From Sphingobacteriia bacterium (GTDB lineage: Bacteria > Bacteroidota > Bacteroidia > Bacteroidales > UBA7960), in NCBI GenBank assembly GCA_011390785.1, contig JAABRR010000042.1, forward strand, positions 1-35,025: a stretch of 35,025 nucleotides of DNA. The letters are read 5' to 3'. Below the pieces are notes generated by a model. The model did not search any database, was not told the origin of the DNA, and saw only the letters and a list, made by a program, of their open reading frames with translations. The position numbers and the translations under genes were made by a program. Positions 16,620-25,115 of this stretch are shown one piece after another. Each line of letters begins with the position of its first letter. The stretch's first letter is position 1.

Positions 16620-18191
16620 ATGGAAAAAAATAATTGGAATATGCTTTCTCTCCTGTCTGCACTCATTGCGGGCTTTCTGTTTATGCTCATTATCGGCCAG
16701 GAAATTAATGGGAAAAATACCACCTTGCCCAAAGAAACCCTTCAGTATTATATGCAACAAGCTGATTCACTCATGAAATCAGAAAGCTATGAAGATGCAC
16801 TTATTATTCTTAATACAGCGCTTGAACTGGCTATTGAGAATCAATTTACGCAGCAGCAGGCAATCATTTATGATAAAACCGGCAGGTGTTTATCAATGAG
16901 AAGTAATGATGAAGCATCTAAAGAATATTTTCTAAAAGCCATGGTTATTGCCGGTGAGATAGACGATAGTTTATTACTTGGTAAAACGTATAACAATATG
17001 GGTGTTGCATATGAATACACCGGGCAACCTGACAGTGCTGTTTATTTCTTTGAAAAGGCGGTATCCGTTAGAGAATTGATTGGCGATATCGAAGGTATGG
17101 CCCAGAGTTATAGAAATATTGCCCAGGTTTTAAGAGTATTGAACAGGCTTGATGAGGCCGGATCTTTCAATAAAAAAGCATACGAGCTTATACCTCAAAT
17201 GAAAGACTATAAAATCATTGCCAATATTTACAATGAAACAGCCTATTTATTTGAGCTGGCAAACCAACTGGATTCAGCAAAAATCATGTATCGTATTATG
17301 ATAGATATCTCAAGGGAAAACAATTTTTACCGGGGTATATCAGTAGGCTATACCAATCTGGCATATGTGTATGAACGTGAAGGGATACACACAGAAGCCC
17401 TGGCTTTGAAAAAGGAAGGCCTTGCTATAGATAAAATGCTCGATAATTCGTATTGCATTATGACATCTTACAGGGCCGTTGCAGATTGCTACTTTAATAT
17501 GAAGGAATACAACAATGCTTTACTTTATCTTGATTCAGCTACCATGGCTTGCGATACCACATGGGTAAATGACATACAGGGTATTGAACAGGCCAGGTAC
17601 AGAAATTATAAAGCTATGGCAGATTTTGAGGCTGCACTAACACACTTTGAGACGGCTTCATTGCTTAAAGACAGCCTTTTTAATGAAAGAAAACGCAAGA
17701 ATATTGCCGAAATACTTACCAGATATGAAACCGAGAAAAAAGAACAGCAAATTGCTGAACTGGATAAAGTAAACCGGATTAAATCGCAACAGGTAAACAT
17801 ATCCAGACTAATCATCGCTGTGTTAATTATTATGGTTATTACAGGAGGCGTCATTGCATGGCTAATCATTAAGAACAGAAACCACCAGATCAAACAAATG
17901 AGTCTTGAGTTGAAAAATTATGTATTGCATTTGAAAGATTTTCATATTTCTCAACTGAATGAACATGTCAATTCAGAAGTTATCGTAAAAAAGCTGATGG
18001 ACGATTTTGAACTTACCCAGCGCGAAGCCGAAGTTATGGATCTTCTGTCCAGGGGCTGCCACAACAATGAAATTGCAGGAAAGCTTTTCGTATCAGATAA
18101 TACCATTAAATACCACATTAAAAATATTTACATCAAACTCGATGTAAAAAGCCGGGTACAGGCCCTGCAAAAAACCATGCTAACCTTTTAG
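16620..18191 (+). CDS. membrane-anchored TPR regulator with C-terminal LuxR HTH
   Basis: 523 residues. A hydrophobic segment at about 9-27 (signal or first membrane helix), TPR repeats from about 45 to 345 (e.g. GKTYNNMGVAYEYTGQPDSA, SYRNIAQVLRVLNRLDEA), a coiled coil (about 345-390, KNIAEILTRYETEKKEQQIA), a membrane helix at about 394-417 (IIAVLIIMVITGGVIAWLII), then a GerE-type HTH at about 462-520 (LTQREAEVMDLLSRG...NTIKYHIKNIYIKLDVKSR). This fits a one-component regulator whose TPRs face the periplasm and whose HTH is cytoplasmic. Unusually for Bacteroidota, an AGGAGG (16611-16616) precedes the ATG by only 3 nt. Divergent from the DUF4412/T9SS run and its small HTH partner. Confidence 0.9.
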   Translation: MEKNNWNMLSLLSALIAGFLFMLIIGQEINGKNTTLPKETLQYYMQQADSLMKSESYEDALIILNTALELAIENQFTQQQAIIYDKTGRCLSMRSNDEASKEYFLKAMVIAGEIDDSLLLGKTYNNMGVAYEYTGQPDSAVYFFEKAVSVRELIGDIEGMAQSYRNIAQVLRVLNRLDEAGSFNKKAYELIPQMKDYKIIANIYNETAYLFELANQLDSAKIMYRIMIDISRENNFYRGISVGYTNLAYVYEREGIHTEALALKKEGLAIDKMLDNSYCIMTSYRAVADCYFNMKEYNNALLYLDSATMACDTTWVNDIQGIEQARYRNYKAMADFEAALTHFETASLLKDSLFNERKRKNIAEILTRYETEKKEQQIAELDKVNRIKSQQVNISRLIIAVLIIMVITGGVIAWLIIKNRNHQIKQMSLELKNYVLHLKDFHISQLNEHVNSEVIVKKLMDDFELTQREAEVMDLLSRGCHNNEIAGKLFVSDNTIKYHIKNIYIKLDVKSRVQALQKTMLTF

Positions 18192-18302
18192 CAAATCATA
18201 ATTAGGTTTCTGTTATCTAATGTTGTATACGGTTGGCTGTGGTTTGGTGACTGCATGTAAAGCTCTTTTCTGAGCAGACTTAAAAATGACACTTTTAATT
18301 TT

Positions 18303-20267
18303 CTACGACCCCACACTCACTTCCACCGGATTGGCAAAATCATTCCAGTATGTTTCGGCAGTGGTAGTATCCAAATCACCATCAAAGACAAGGGCTCTGT
18401 ATTTCAATGTGTAGGTTTGGCCGGGTTGCAGTGGCCACGATGTGTTGCGGGTGGGGGAGAAGTTGATGAAAACATTGCCCACGCCATTGTTGGCATCTGA
18501 TGGCCATACGCGCAGGGGTTCTGGGTGGTTGAAATTATCCGGATGACCCATAAACAGCACTCCTGCCTGTCCTTGCGGCGTTTCGCCGGTTACGATGGCC
18601 CAGCGGGCACGCTCACCATCGGCCTGGTCGCGGTTGAGGCCTTCTGAAGTTACAAAGCTGGAAGTGTTGGTTGACCATCCTTCATTACCCCGGAATAAAA
18701 ACCCCCCATAGCGGTATTCTTCTAAAGTAATGGCTTCGCGGGGGGTGATATGAAATTCAAATTCAACCAGATATCTATCTTCCTCCTGTCGGAATGTTCT
18801 GACGATGTGGCGTTCGGTCATGGCCAACGTTTGTCTGGTGGATTCAGGCCAGGCAACATGGTGGTGCATAGCTTCAATCTGGGCCATTACCGGTCCATAC
18901 TGTGTGTTCAGAATCTCTTCATGCTTCACAGTACCTTCCATCTTTTTCAGGTTCCAGAAATCAACGGTTTCGCCCCGAAAAGTTGTTTTGGTCCAGGGGT
19001 TCATTATGCCGTAGTGGTGCATGTGATCAACAGGCTGAATACCGGTAAGAACAGCGCCATTGGGGGCGTATAAGGGGTGTATGAAGCCGCTTCGTTTGTA
19101 AGCTTCGTCGCTGCCCTCGGGCGGATAAACGGTTGCGGCATTGTATCGCAATACTTTCTTACCATTTTTAACCAAAGTGTAGGTTTTTGTGTCGGATTCC
19201 ACCTTCATGGATACATCCTGTATTTTTGACATTTCCGGCACAAGATGCCAGGTAAGGGTGGTGCCTGGCTGGGTTTTTACCGGAGTTTGAAATACGAGCG
19301 TTTTCTCAGGGTCGGTATTGATCTGAAAGGGTACGGGTACTTTGTTATTATCCTGAATCAGGTAGAGTGCCATGCGTTCGTCATAAAAACTGTTTAGTTT
19401 GCTAAAAGGTATCATTATTACCGATTGGTTTCGCTCATAGTTGCCGGTTTCGGTTTTAAGTATCAGGTGTCCGGTATCAGCCGAAAGAGCTATAAACCTT
19501 GCCAGAGGAGCCATGCGCGCATGAGTAAGTATGAGAGTGTCTCCTTTTATGATATAACTATCGGCTTTGGTAAGTGCATCAAACAACTGGGTTTCCACTT
19601 CCATTTCGGGGCAGTACATTTTGGTAGCACCTATGCCGGAGAAGTGAATCCTGTTGGCAGGTTTCAGTTCATAAGTCCCGAAGAACTGGTTGCAACTGGC
19701 GTTTCCTGTAATGCGGCCACCGGCACTCATCGAAAGTTTTGGCATACTGTTGAGCTGTTTATTGCCAGGAACAGGTTCTCCATTAAGTTCTGTCAGTTTC
19801 CACTCATAGGTAGTAAGCTTTTCGGGTATTTTCATCAGTACATAGTTTTCTTCCAGATCGCCTTCAATTTTATTTCCTTCCAGATCAAGCTGCTGAAGGA
19901 AATTTTCTCCCACCATAAATTTCTTAGGGATTTCTGTTGTGCTGGCTTCATTAACAAGGGTGATAGTGTTTCCATTTTCATTCCATTCAAATTTGCCGCG
20001 CATTTCAAAAAAATCATCAGACTTGCCCAGGTATTGCCATTGCTGGGTAAAATTACCATCTTGTTCAAGGGTAAGGGTTGTTTTTATGCCTTCGCAGTCG
20101 GCGCAGGGCAAGGTGCCGGTATATACTCCACCCCAGTCGAGCGATGTTTGGCTGTTGTGCATATCCGGTGGGTTTGATGAGTTAGACACTTTCTGGTTTT
20201 TGCAACTTGTGGCTGTAAAAAATATCAGCAATATACCGGTAGCGAGAAAAATATTTGAGTAACGCAT
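18303..20267 (-). CDS. lipoprotein fusing NlpE, META and DUF6807 domains
   Basis: 654 residues from the ATG at 20267, chosen because it gives a lipoprotein signal (MRYSNIFLATGILLIFFTAT, S-C22). An upstream start at 20351 would put 28 extra residues before it. Residues about 40-150: NlpE N-terminal domain with its CxxC hallmark, GTLPC55-A-D-C58-EG. Residues about 155-260: META domain (YEWKLTELNGEPV, GRITGNASCNQFFGTYEL, CPEMEVETQLFDAL). Residues about 275-654: DUF6807 (HPLYAPNGAVLTGIQPVDHMHHYGIM region rich in histidines, YRYGGFLFRGNEGW, NFSPTRNTSWPLQPGQTYTL). DUF6807 (formerly named after PmoA) is frequent in Bacteroidota near glycan-degradation genes and has no proven activity. It is divergent from the GH51 gene. 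Probably faces the periplasm or cell surface. Confidence 0.88.
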   Translation of the reverse strand: MRYSNIFLATGILLIFFTATSCKNQKVSNSSNPPDMHNSQTSLDWGGVYTGTLPCADCEGIKTTLTLEQDGNFTQQWQYLGKSDDFFEMRGKFEWNENGNTITLVNEASTTEIPKKFMVGENFLQQLDLEGNKIEGDLEENYVLMKIPEKLTTYEWKLTELNGEPVPGNKQLNSMPKLSMSAGGRITGNASCNQFFGTYELKPANRIHFSGIGATKMYCPEMEVETQLFDALTKADSYIIKGDTLILTHARMAPLARFIALSADTGHLILKTETGNYERNQSVIMIPFSKLNSFYDERMALYLIQDNNKVPVPFQINTDPEKTLVFQTPVKTQPGTTLTWHLVPEMSKIQDVSMKVESDTKTYTLVKNGKKVLRYNAATVYPPEGSDEAYKRSGFIHPLYAPNGAVLTGIQPVDHMHHYGIMNPWTKTTFRGETVDFWNLKKMEGTVKHEEILNTQYGPVMAQIEAMHHHVAWPESTRQTLAMTERHIVRTFRQEEDRYLVEFEFHITPREAITLEEYRYGGFLFRGNEGWSTNTSSFVTSEGLNRDQADGERARWAIVTGETPQGQAGVLFMGHPDNFNHPEPLRVWPSDANNGVGNVFINFSPTRNTSWPLQPGQTYTLKYRALVFDGDLDTTTAETYWNDFANPVEVSVGS

Positions 20268-20523
20268 GGTAAAAAGTTTTGGGTTTATGCGAAGATAAAT
20301 CATTTTGGTAATTACCTTAAAGAAATGATCTTTTTCTGTAATTTTTTTCAAGATATTTTAAGGGTTTTCAATTTGCTAAATGTTTTTCATATATGGTGCT
20401 ATACTACACCTTCAGCCACCTATATCAATCCTTATGCCGGTATGATTAATTCTGAAAAAATAATTCCAATCTCAAAGGGGCTTTAAATTTTTCTAATTTT
20501 ATATAAATTTAAAACCCCTGGAC

Positions 20524-22497
20524 ATGAAAAAATCAAAGTCATCATTCAGAAAAGTGCAATCACTTTTTGTAGCCGCATTTGTGGGCTTATTGTTTATGGT
20601 TTCCGGATGTCAGCAAACACATATCGATGAAACCATTAAAGTAGATCTGGCTGCTACCGGCGATCCCATCAATCCATACATTTACGGGCAGTTTATTGAG
20701 CATCTGGGCAAATGTATCTATGGTGGGATGTGGGCCGAAATGCTCGAAGACCGCAAGTTTTACTATCCCGTTACATTTGAATACGATCCATGGGGAACAG
20801 CCAACGATCCTTTTTGGAATACTGGTGATTTCCAGTTTCTCAATGCAAGCCCCTGGCAGGTTGTTGGAGATGAAAAAACTGTAACCATGGATGCAAGATC
20901 ACCTTTTGTAGGGGAGCATTCACCCAAAATACAACTGAAGGGCGATGGTTCGGCTGGAGGTATAAAACAGGACGGGATTGAGTTTATCGCCGGAAAGGAA
21001 TACGATGGCCGTATTGTGTTGAAAGGCAGTGTTAACGTGCTTCCGGTTATTGTGCGGATTACTTCTGAAAACAATGAAAGCATTGCTGTTGAAATTACTG
21101 AGATCAGTAATGAATACAAAACCTATCCACTGGCCATTACGGTGCCCTTTGAGGGGAAAAACTGCGCCGTTGAGATAATAAGCAACGGTAGCGGAACTTT
21201 TAATATTGGCACCCTTTCTCTTATGCCTGCCGATAATGTCAATGGCTGGCGCCCTGACGTGGTGGCCCTGTTGAAAGAGCTCAATTCGCCCATTTACCGC
21301 TGGCCGGGAGGTAATTTCGTTAGCGGTTACAACTGGCGCGATGGGATTGGTGAAACTGACCAGCGTCCTCCCCGAAAAAATCCGGCATGGAAAGGGGTAG
21401 AGCATAATGATGTGGGCATGCACGAGTATATGCAATTGATGGAAATGATCAACGCTGAACCTTTTATTGCTGTAAATACGGGTTTGGGTACAGTACAGGA
21501 AGTAGCCGAACAAATTGAATATTGCAGGGGAAGTGAGGAATCTGCGCTGGGCAAACTGCGTGCACAAAACGGAAGCCCGGAAACTTTTGAAATCCGCTAC
21601 TGGGCCGTAGGCAACGAAATGTATGGTGATTGGCAACTCGGACATATGCCTCTCGAAGATTATGTGCAGAAGCACAATGATATGGCAAAAGCAATCTGGA
21701 GTGTTGACTCAACTGCACAACTTATTGCTGTGGGCGCCGTGGGTGAATGGAGTGAGACAATGCTTACCCAAAGTGCTGATTATATGGATCTTCTCAGCGA
21801 ACACATCTATGACCGGGAACTTGACAATTTGCAGGAACATATGGCTCAGGTTAAGAATTCCATCAAACGGGTAGCAGATGCCCATCGTGGATACCTGGAA
21901 ACAATTCCGGGCCTGAGGGAGAAAAACATCAAAGTTGCGATGGATGAATGGAATTACTGGTATGGCGATTATATTTACGGTGAGCTGGGCGTGCGATATC
22001 ATCACAAAGACGGGCTTGGAATTGCCATGGGGTTGCACGAGTATTTCCGCAACAGCGATATTTACTACATGGCCAATTATGCCCAAACTGTGAATGTTAT
22101 TGGCGCCATTAAAACCACCCAAACCACATCAGCCTTCGAAACCACCGGACTTGTTTTGAAATTATACCGCCATAAGTTTGGAACCATTCCGGTTAATATC
22201 GAAAGCACCAATCCCAACCTGGATGTTGCCGCTGCACTTACCGAAGATAGAAGCAGCCTTACCATTGCAGTTGTTAATATGGATTCCATCCCACAAAGCC
22301 TGAAATTTGATCTGGCAGATATCAAAACTGCTAAAGATGGACAAGCCTGGATGATTCAGAACGATGATCCGGAAGCCTACAACACTCCTGGAGAAGAACC
22401 CAACGTTATCATAGAAGAACTGCCTCTCAATTTTTCAAAACAGATGCTCTCAGTGCCGGGCTATGCTGTTAAACTGATAAAGGTGGGATTGGAATAA
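20524..22497 (+). CDS. alpha-L-arabinofuranosidase, GH51, lipoprotein
   Basis: 657 residues. Lipoprotein signal ending FMVSG-C29. It cleaves terminal alpha-L-arabinofuranosyl groups from arabinan or arabinoxylan with retention. The N-terminal block INPYIYGQFIEHLGKCIYGG is typical of GH51. A beta-rich insert (about 95-235, SPWQVVGDEKTV to FNIGTLSLMPADNV) looks like a carbohydrate-binding module. The (beta/alpha)8 core follows: YRWPGGNFVSGYNWRDGIG, acid/base E365 in WAVGNEM, nucleophile E475 in MDEWNYWYG. A C-terminal beta domain runs from about 555. Both catalytic glutamates are in place. No SusC/SusD genes accompany it, so it is not in a full polysaccharide-utilisation locus within this window. 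Confidence 0.94.
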   Translation: MKKSKSSFRKVQSLFVAAFVGLLFMVSGCQQTHIDETIKVDLAATGDPINPYIYGQFIEHLGKCIYGGMWAEMLEDRKFYYPVTFEYDPWGTANDPFWNTGDFQFLNASPWQVVGDEKTVTMDARSPFVGEHSPKIQLKGDGSAGGIKQDGIEFIAGKEYDGRIVLKGSVNVLPVIVRITSENNESIAVEITEISNEYKTYPLAITVPFEGKNCAVEIISNGSGTFNIGTLSLMPADNVNGWRPDVVALLKELNSPIYRWPGGNFVSGYNWRDGIGETDQRPPRKNPAWKGVEHNDVGMHEYMQLMEMINAEPFIAVNTGLGTVQEVAEQIEYCRGSEESALGKLRAQNGSPETFEIRYWAVGNEMYGDWQLGHMPLEDYVQKHNDMAKAIWSVDSTAQLIAVGAVGEWSETMLTQSADYMDLLSEHIYDRELDNLQEHMAQVKNSIKRVADAHRGYLETIPGLREKNIKVAMDEWNYWYGDYIYGELGVRYHHKDGLGIAMGLHEYFRNSDIYYMANYAQTVNVIGAIKTTQTTSAFETTGLVLKLYRHKFGTIPVNIESTNPNLDVAAALTEDRSSLTIAVVNMDSIPQSLKFDLADIKTAKDGQAWMIQNDDPEAYNTPGEEPNVIIEELPLNFSKQMLSVPGYAVKLIKVGLE

Positions 22498-22530
22498 AGG
22501 AATAGAAATTGAATCTGTGTTTTTATAAAT

Positions 22531-22562
22531 GTGGCCGGGCGACCTTGAATTCGTCCGACCAC
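22531..22562. terminator. hairpin between the convergent GH51 gene and the T9SS remnant
   Basis: GTGGCCGGGCGA (22531-22542) pairs with TCGTCCGACCAC (22551-22562), 11 of 12 positions including one G-U, with an 8-nt loop. It lies 34 bp after the GH51 stop. No U-tract follows on either strand, so it may be a Rho-independent terminator only in a weak sense, or a 3'-end stabiliser. Confidence 0.35.
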
Positions 22563-22643
22563 TAATTGATTCATTGTATTTTATCGGGTGGCTCCCAACT
22601 TACACATCATAACTTTCATGAGATGCTGATTCCCGTAAAATTT

Positions 22644-24189
22644 TTATTTACTGATCACAAGTCTTCTTGTCAAAAATCCTGAATCGCCAATTTGGATCTT
22701 CATCAGGTATACTCCTACAGGCAATGGCGATACATCAATGGTTTGTTGCTGCTTACCGATTGTTCCGGATTCCAGGGTATTTATTTTATGAAGTTTTCCC
22801 ACCAGATCATATATTTCTGCAGTTACACTTGCCTGTTTCATCAGATCAAAGGCAATCGTTACCGATTGAGAAGCCGGATTTGGAAACAGAGCTACTTCTG
22901 AAATGAGTCCAAGCAATTCATTAACATTCGTATAGTCAACAAAATTGAACGTTGCAAAAATACTGGACTGGATGCTTTCTTCACATGGTGCGTAAAGGAA
23001 TAGTTCCAGATTGGGGTACGACATCGGACTTGATGCATTGAGCCTGCTCACATTAACCACAACATTTTCCAGACAGGTGCCGGCAGGGATGCTGAATGAC
23101 TGACCCAGATCGTTTCCATTGAGTGGCACGCCGGAAGCCGAGACCACAGCACCATTCAAATTGCTGGTCGCATTCAGTTTCAGGTTGTAAGTGCGCGTTT
23201 CGTTCGATTCATTACATAAATCGATAAGGAAAATAAACGGGTCACCCATCGGATTGCCTTCTGCAATAATATGATTATCTGTTGTATTGTTGTGCTTCAC
23301 CAATGGCTGATCGCGCTGGTAGCCACCCTGAAACGGGCAACTGCTTCTGGTGCCATCCAACAGCCTGAAAATGGGTGTTCCATACATAGGATCCCTTACT
23401 ACCTGCACGTTGAACAAATCACCGGGGTCTTTATCACTGAGTGTATAACTCACCAAAGTGGCTATTTCGTCTGATTGGTTCTGGGTTTCTCCAAACCGCT
23501 TGGACCCTTTGTACTGATAGCCACCGGAAATCCCGGATCCGCCCACTTCTATTACAGCTTGTAATCCGGCACTTACACCAATGTAATGCTGATATTCGAT
23601 GGTATTTGTTTCAGTGGTGGCAATGCTGGTGCTTACTGTTCTGCTGGTTGAACCGCCGAATGATATTGATGGTCCTGCTGTCGGATTATCTGGATTGTTG
23701 ATGTTGGCGGTATTCATTTCCAACACCTGGTTCCATACATCTATCTGGTTTTGAGCATTGTTTCTTTCGCGAACACCCATTTCTTCATTATCCACAATGG
23801 CTTGTCTGGCGGCAATATCTTGTAAAATGTTTTCTTTGGTGTAAATAAACTGGGTGGTATCCAAAGGTGCGTATATCAGCCCCATATCCTGAATCACGTG
23901 GCAGGTGCTATCATTTATTCGCAATCTTTCATATAATCCCAGTCCCAGCGTATTGCCAAACCCTATAAAAATATCGCCCCCGCCTTCTGAATCTGTTAGT
24001 GAGGATGCTTCGAATCTTTCGCTAACAGAAATACATGTTTTATCATCAGTGGTTACAATGGACATGTCTCCGGTTTCAAAACCTGACACTCATGGTAACA
24101 GAAAACTCAAAATTGGTGGTGACAAAGATACCAGCTGACCCGGCAACTCCAATTTTTACGGCGGCATTGGCAGCACTTGAACTTTCTCA
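22644..24189 (-). pseudogene. decayed C-terminal remnant of a large T9SS surface protein
   Basis: The main frame (22644-24089, 481 codons, opening only with GTG) has no signal peptide but ends in a T9SS type A sorting domain (ALFPNPASQSVTIAFDL ... FLTRRLVISK). Its middle (SFGGSTSRTVSTSIATT, VRDPMYGTPIFRLLDGTRSS) resembles, from memory, the C-terminal parts of very large Bacteroidota surface proteins. In the -strand frame just upstream (24076-24186) there is matching protein-like sequence (SSAANAAVKIGVAGSAGIFV, TTNFEFSVTMSV) that hits TGA six codons after the frames overlap. The codon immediately upstream of the GTG in the main frame is also TGA. So a frameshift near 24090 plus loss of everything before about 24189 has destroyed the gene. 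Not exportable as it stands. Confidence 0.75.
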
Positions 24190-24384
24190 TAGGTTAAAAT
24201 TTTAGAATTTATCATGAATCAATTTATAGTTAAACATCCATTTTAAAGGAAACTACAGGAATTGACCCGGAGGTGTGTTTGGCTGACCGTATAATCTTTT
24301 TGACTGACCGAAACAAATTCCGGCTATAGTTGTAACTTTATGTAATTAAAATGCAATATTGTATCAAACCTGGCAGAATCTCCG

Positions 24385-25113
24385 ATGAAAATAGTGGTGG
24401 TAGAAGATGAAATGATCATTGCTGCAAAAATATCCATGTATCTTACAGAGCTGGGTTATGAAGTTGCAGGTATATTTCCAGGTGCTGAAGAAACATTGCA
24501 TTATTTGCAGTCATACCCTTCTGATATTGCTTTGGTAGATATTCAACTAAGGGGAAGTATGGACGGAATAGAACTGGCCCGTTTGTTAAAGGATGAGTAC
24601 CATTTGCCGGTAATATTCCTTACCGGTAATTTCGATGATGCCTCCTTTGCCCGCGCTAAACAAGCCAAACCGTATGCATTTCTTTCCAAACCCATGAATA
24701 AGATGGAGCTTAAACGTGCATTGGAGCTCACAATCAATCTTATATCTGATGAAGACCCATTGCAAAATGCGCAGCATCAGAAAAAGGAAGAAATCGCACT
24801 TCCTGACCGGATCTTTATTCACCATGGTGCGAAGAAAATGAAAATCTTGCTGGATACCATCCTATATATTCAGGCAGAAAGAAATTATTGCCGTATTATA
24901 ACAACAACACAGGATCATCTGCTTTCCATTCCTATGAAAAGTCTGGAGGATGAACTACCCTCCGCTCAATTTCAGCGTATCCATCGCTCGCATATTGTCA
25001 ATCTCAGCCACATCGATGAATTGGATGAACATGCTGTTTATATTGGTGGGAAAATGTTGACATTAAGCAAATCTTATCAACAGCAATTTTTACAAAGAAT
25101 TAAATCAGTTTAG
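24385..25113 (+). CDS. LytTR-family response regulator
   Basis: 242 residues. Receiver domain (1-125): acidic pair E7-D8, phospho-acceptor D52 in ALVDIQL, T80 and K102 (FLSKP), all the residues needed for phosphorylation. LytTR DNA-binding domain (about 140-242): ILYIQAERNYCRIITTTQDH, MKSLEDELPSAQFQRIHRSH, IVNLSHIDEL, GGKMLTLSKSYQQQFLQRI. LytTR regulators bind direct repeats with a beta-rich domain. The partner kinase starts 2 bp after the stop, so the two are translationally coupled. Its targets are not evident; genes around it are secreted proteins. Confidence 0.95.
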   Translation: MKIVVVEDEMIIAAKISMYLTELGYEVAGIFPGAEETLHYLQSYPSDIALVDIQLRGSMDGIELARLLKDEYHLPVIFLTGNFDDASFARAKQAKPYAFLSKPMNKMELKRALELTINLISDEDPLQNAQHQKKEEIALPDRIFIHHGAKKMKILLDTILYIQAERNYCRIITTTQDHLLSIPMKSLEDELPSAQFQRIHRSHIVNLSHIDELDEHAVYIGGKMLTLSKSYQQQFLQRIKSV

Positions 25114-25115
25114 AA

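Noticed and set aside
18303-20267. Methane oxygenase annotation (old name of DUF6807 was PmoA)
   Set aside because: The DUF6807 domain has no relation to particulate methane monooxygenase beyond the old label. The protein is a lipoprotein with NlpE and META domains and no Pmo partner genes.
20524-22497. GH51 gene considered as part of a polysaccharide-utilisation locus
   Set aside because: No SusC/SusD pair, hybrid two-component regulator or other glycosidase is adjacent. The nearby LytTR system is separated by a decayed T9SS gene.
22531-22562. Hairpin after GH51 as a confident Rho-independent terminator
   Set aside because: Good stem but no U-tract on either side; kept only as a low-confidence feature.
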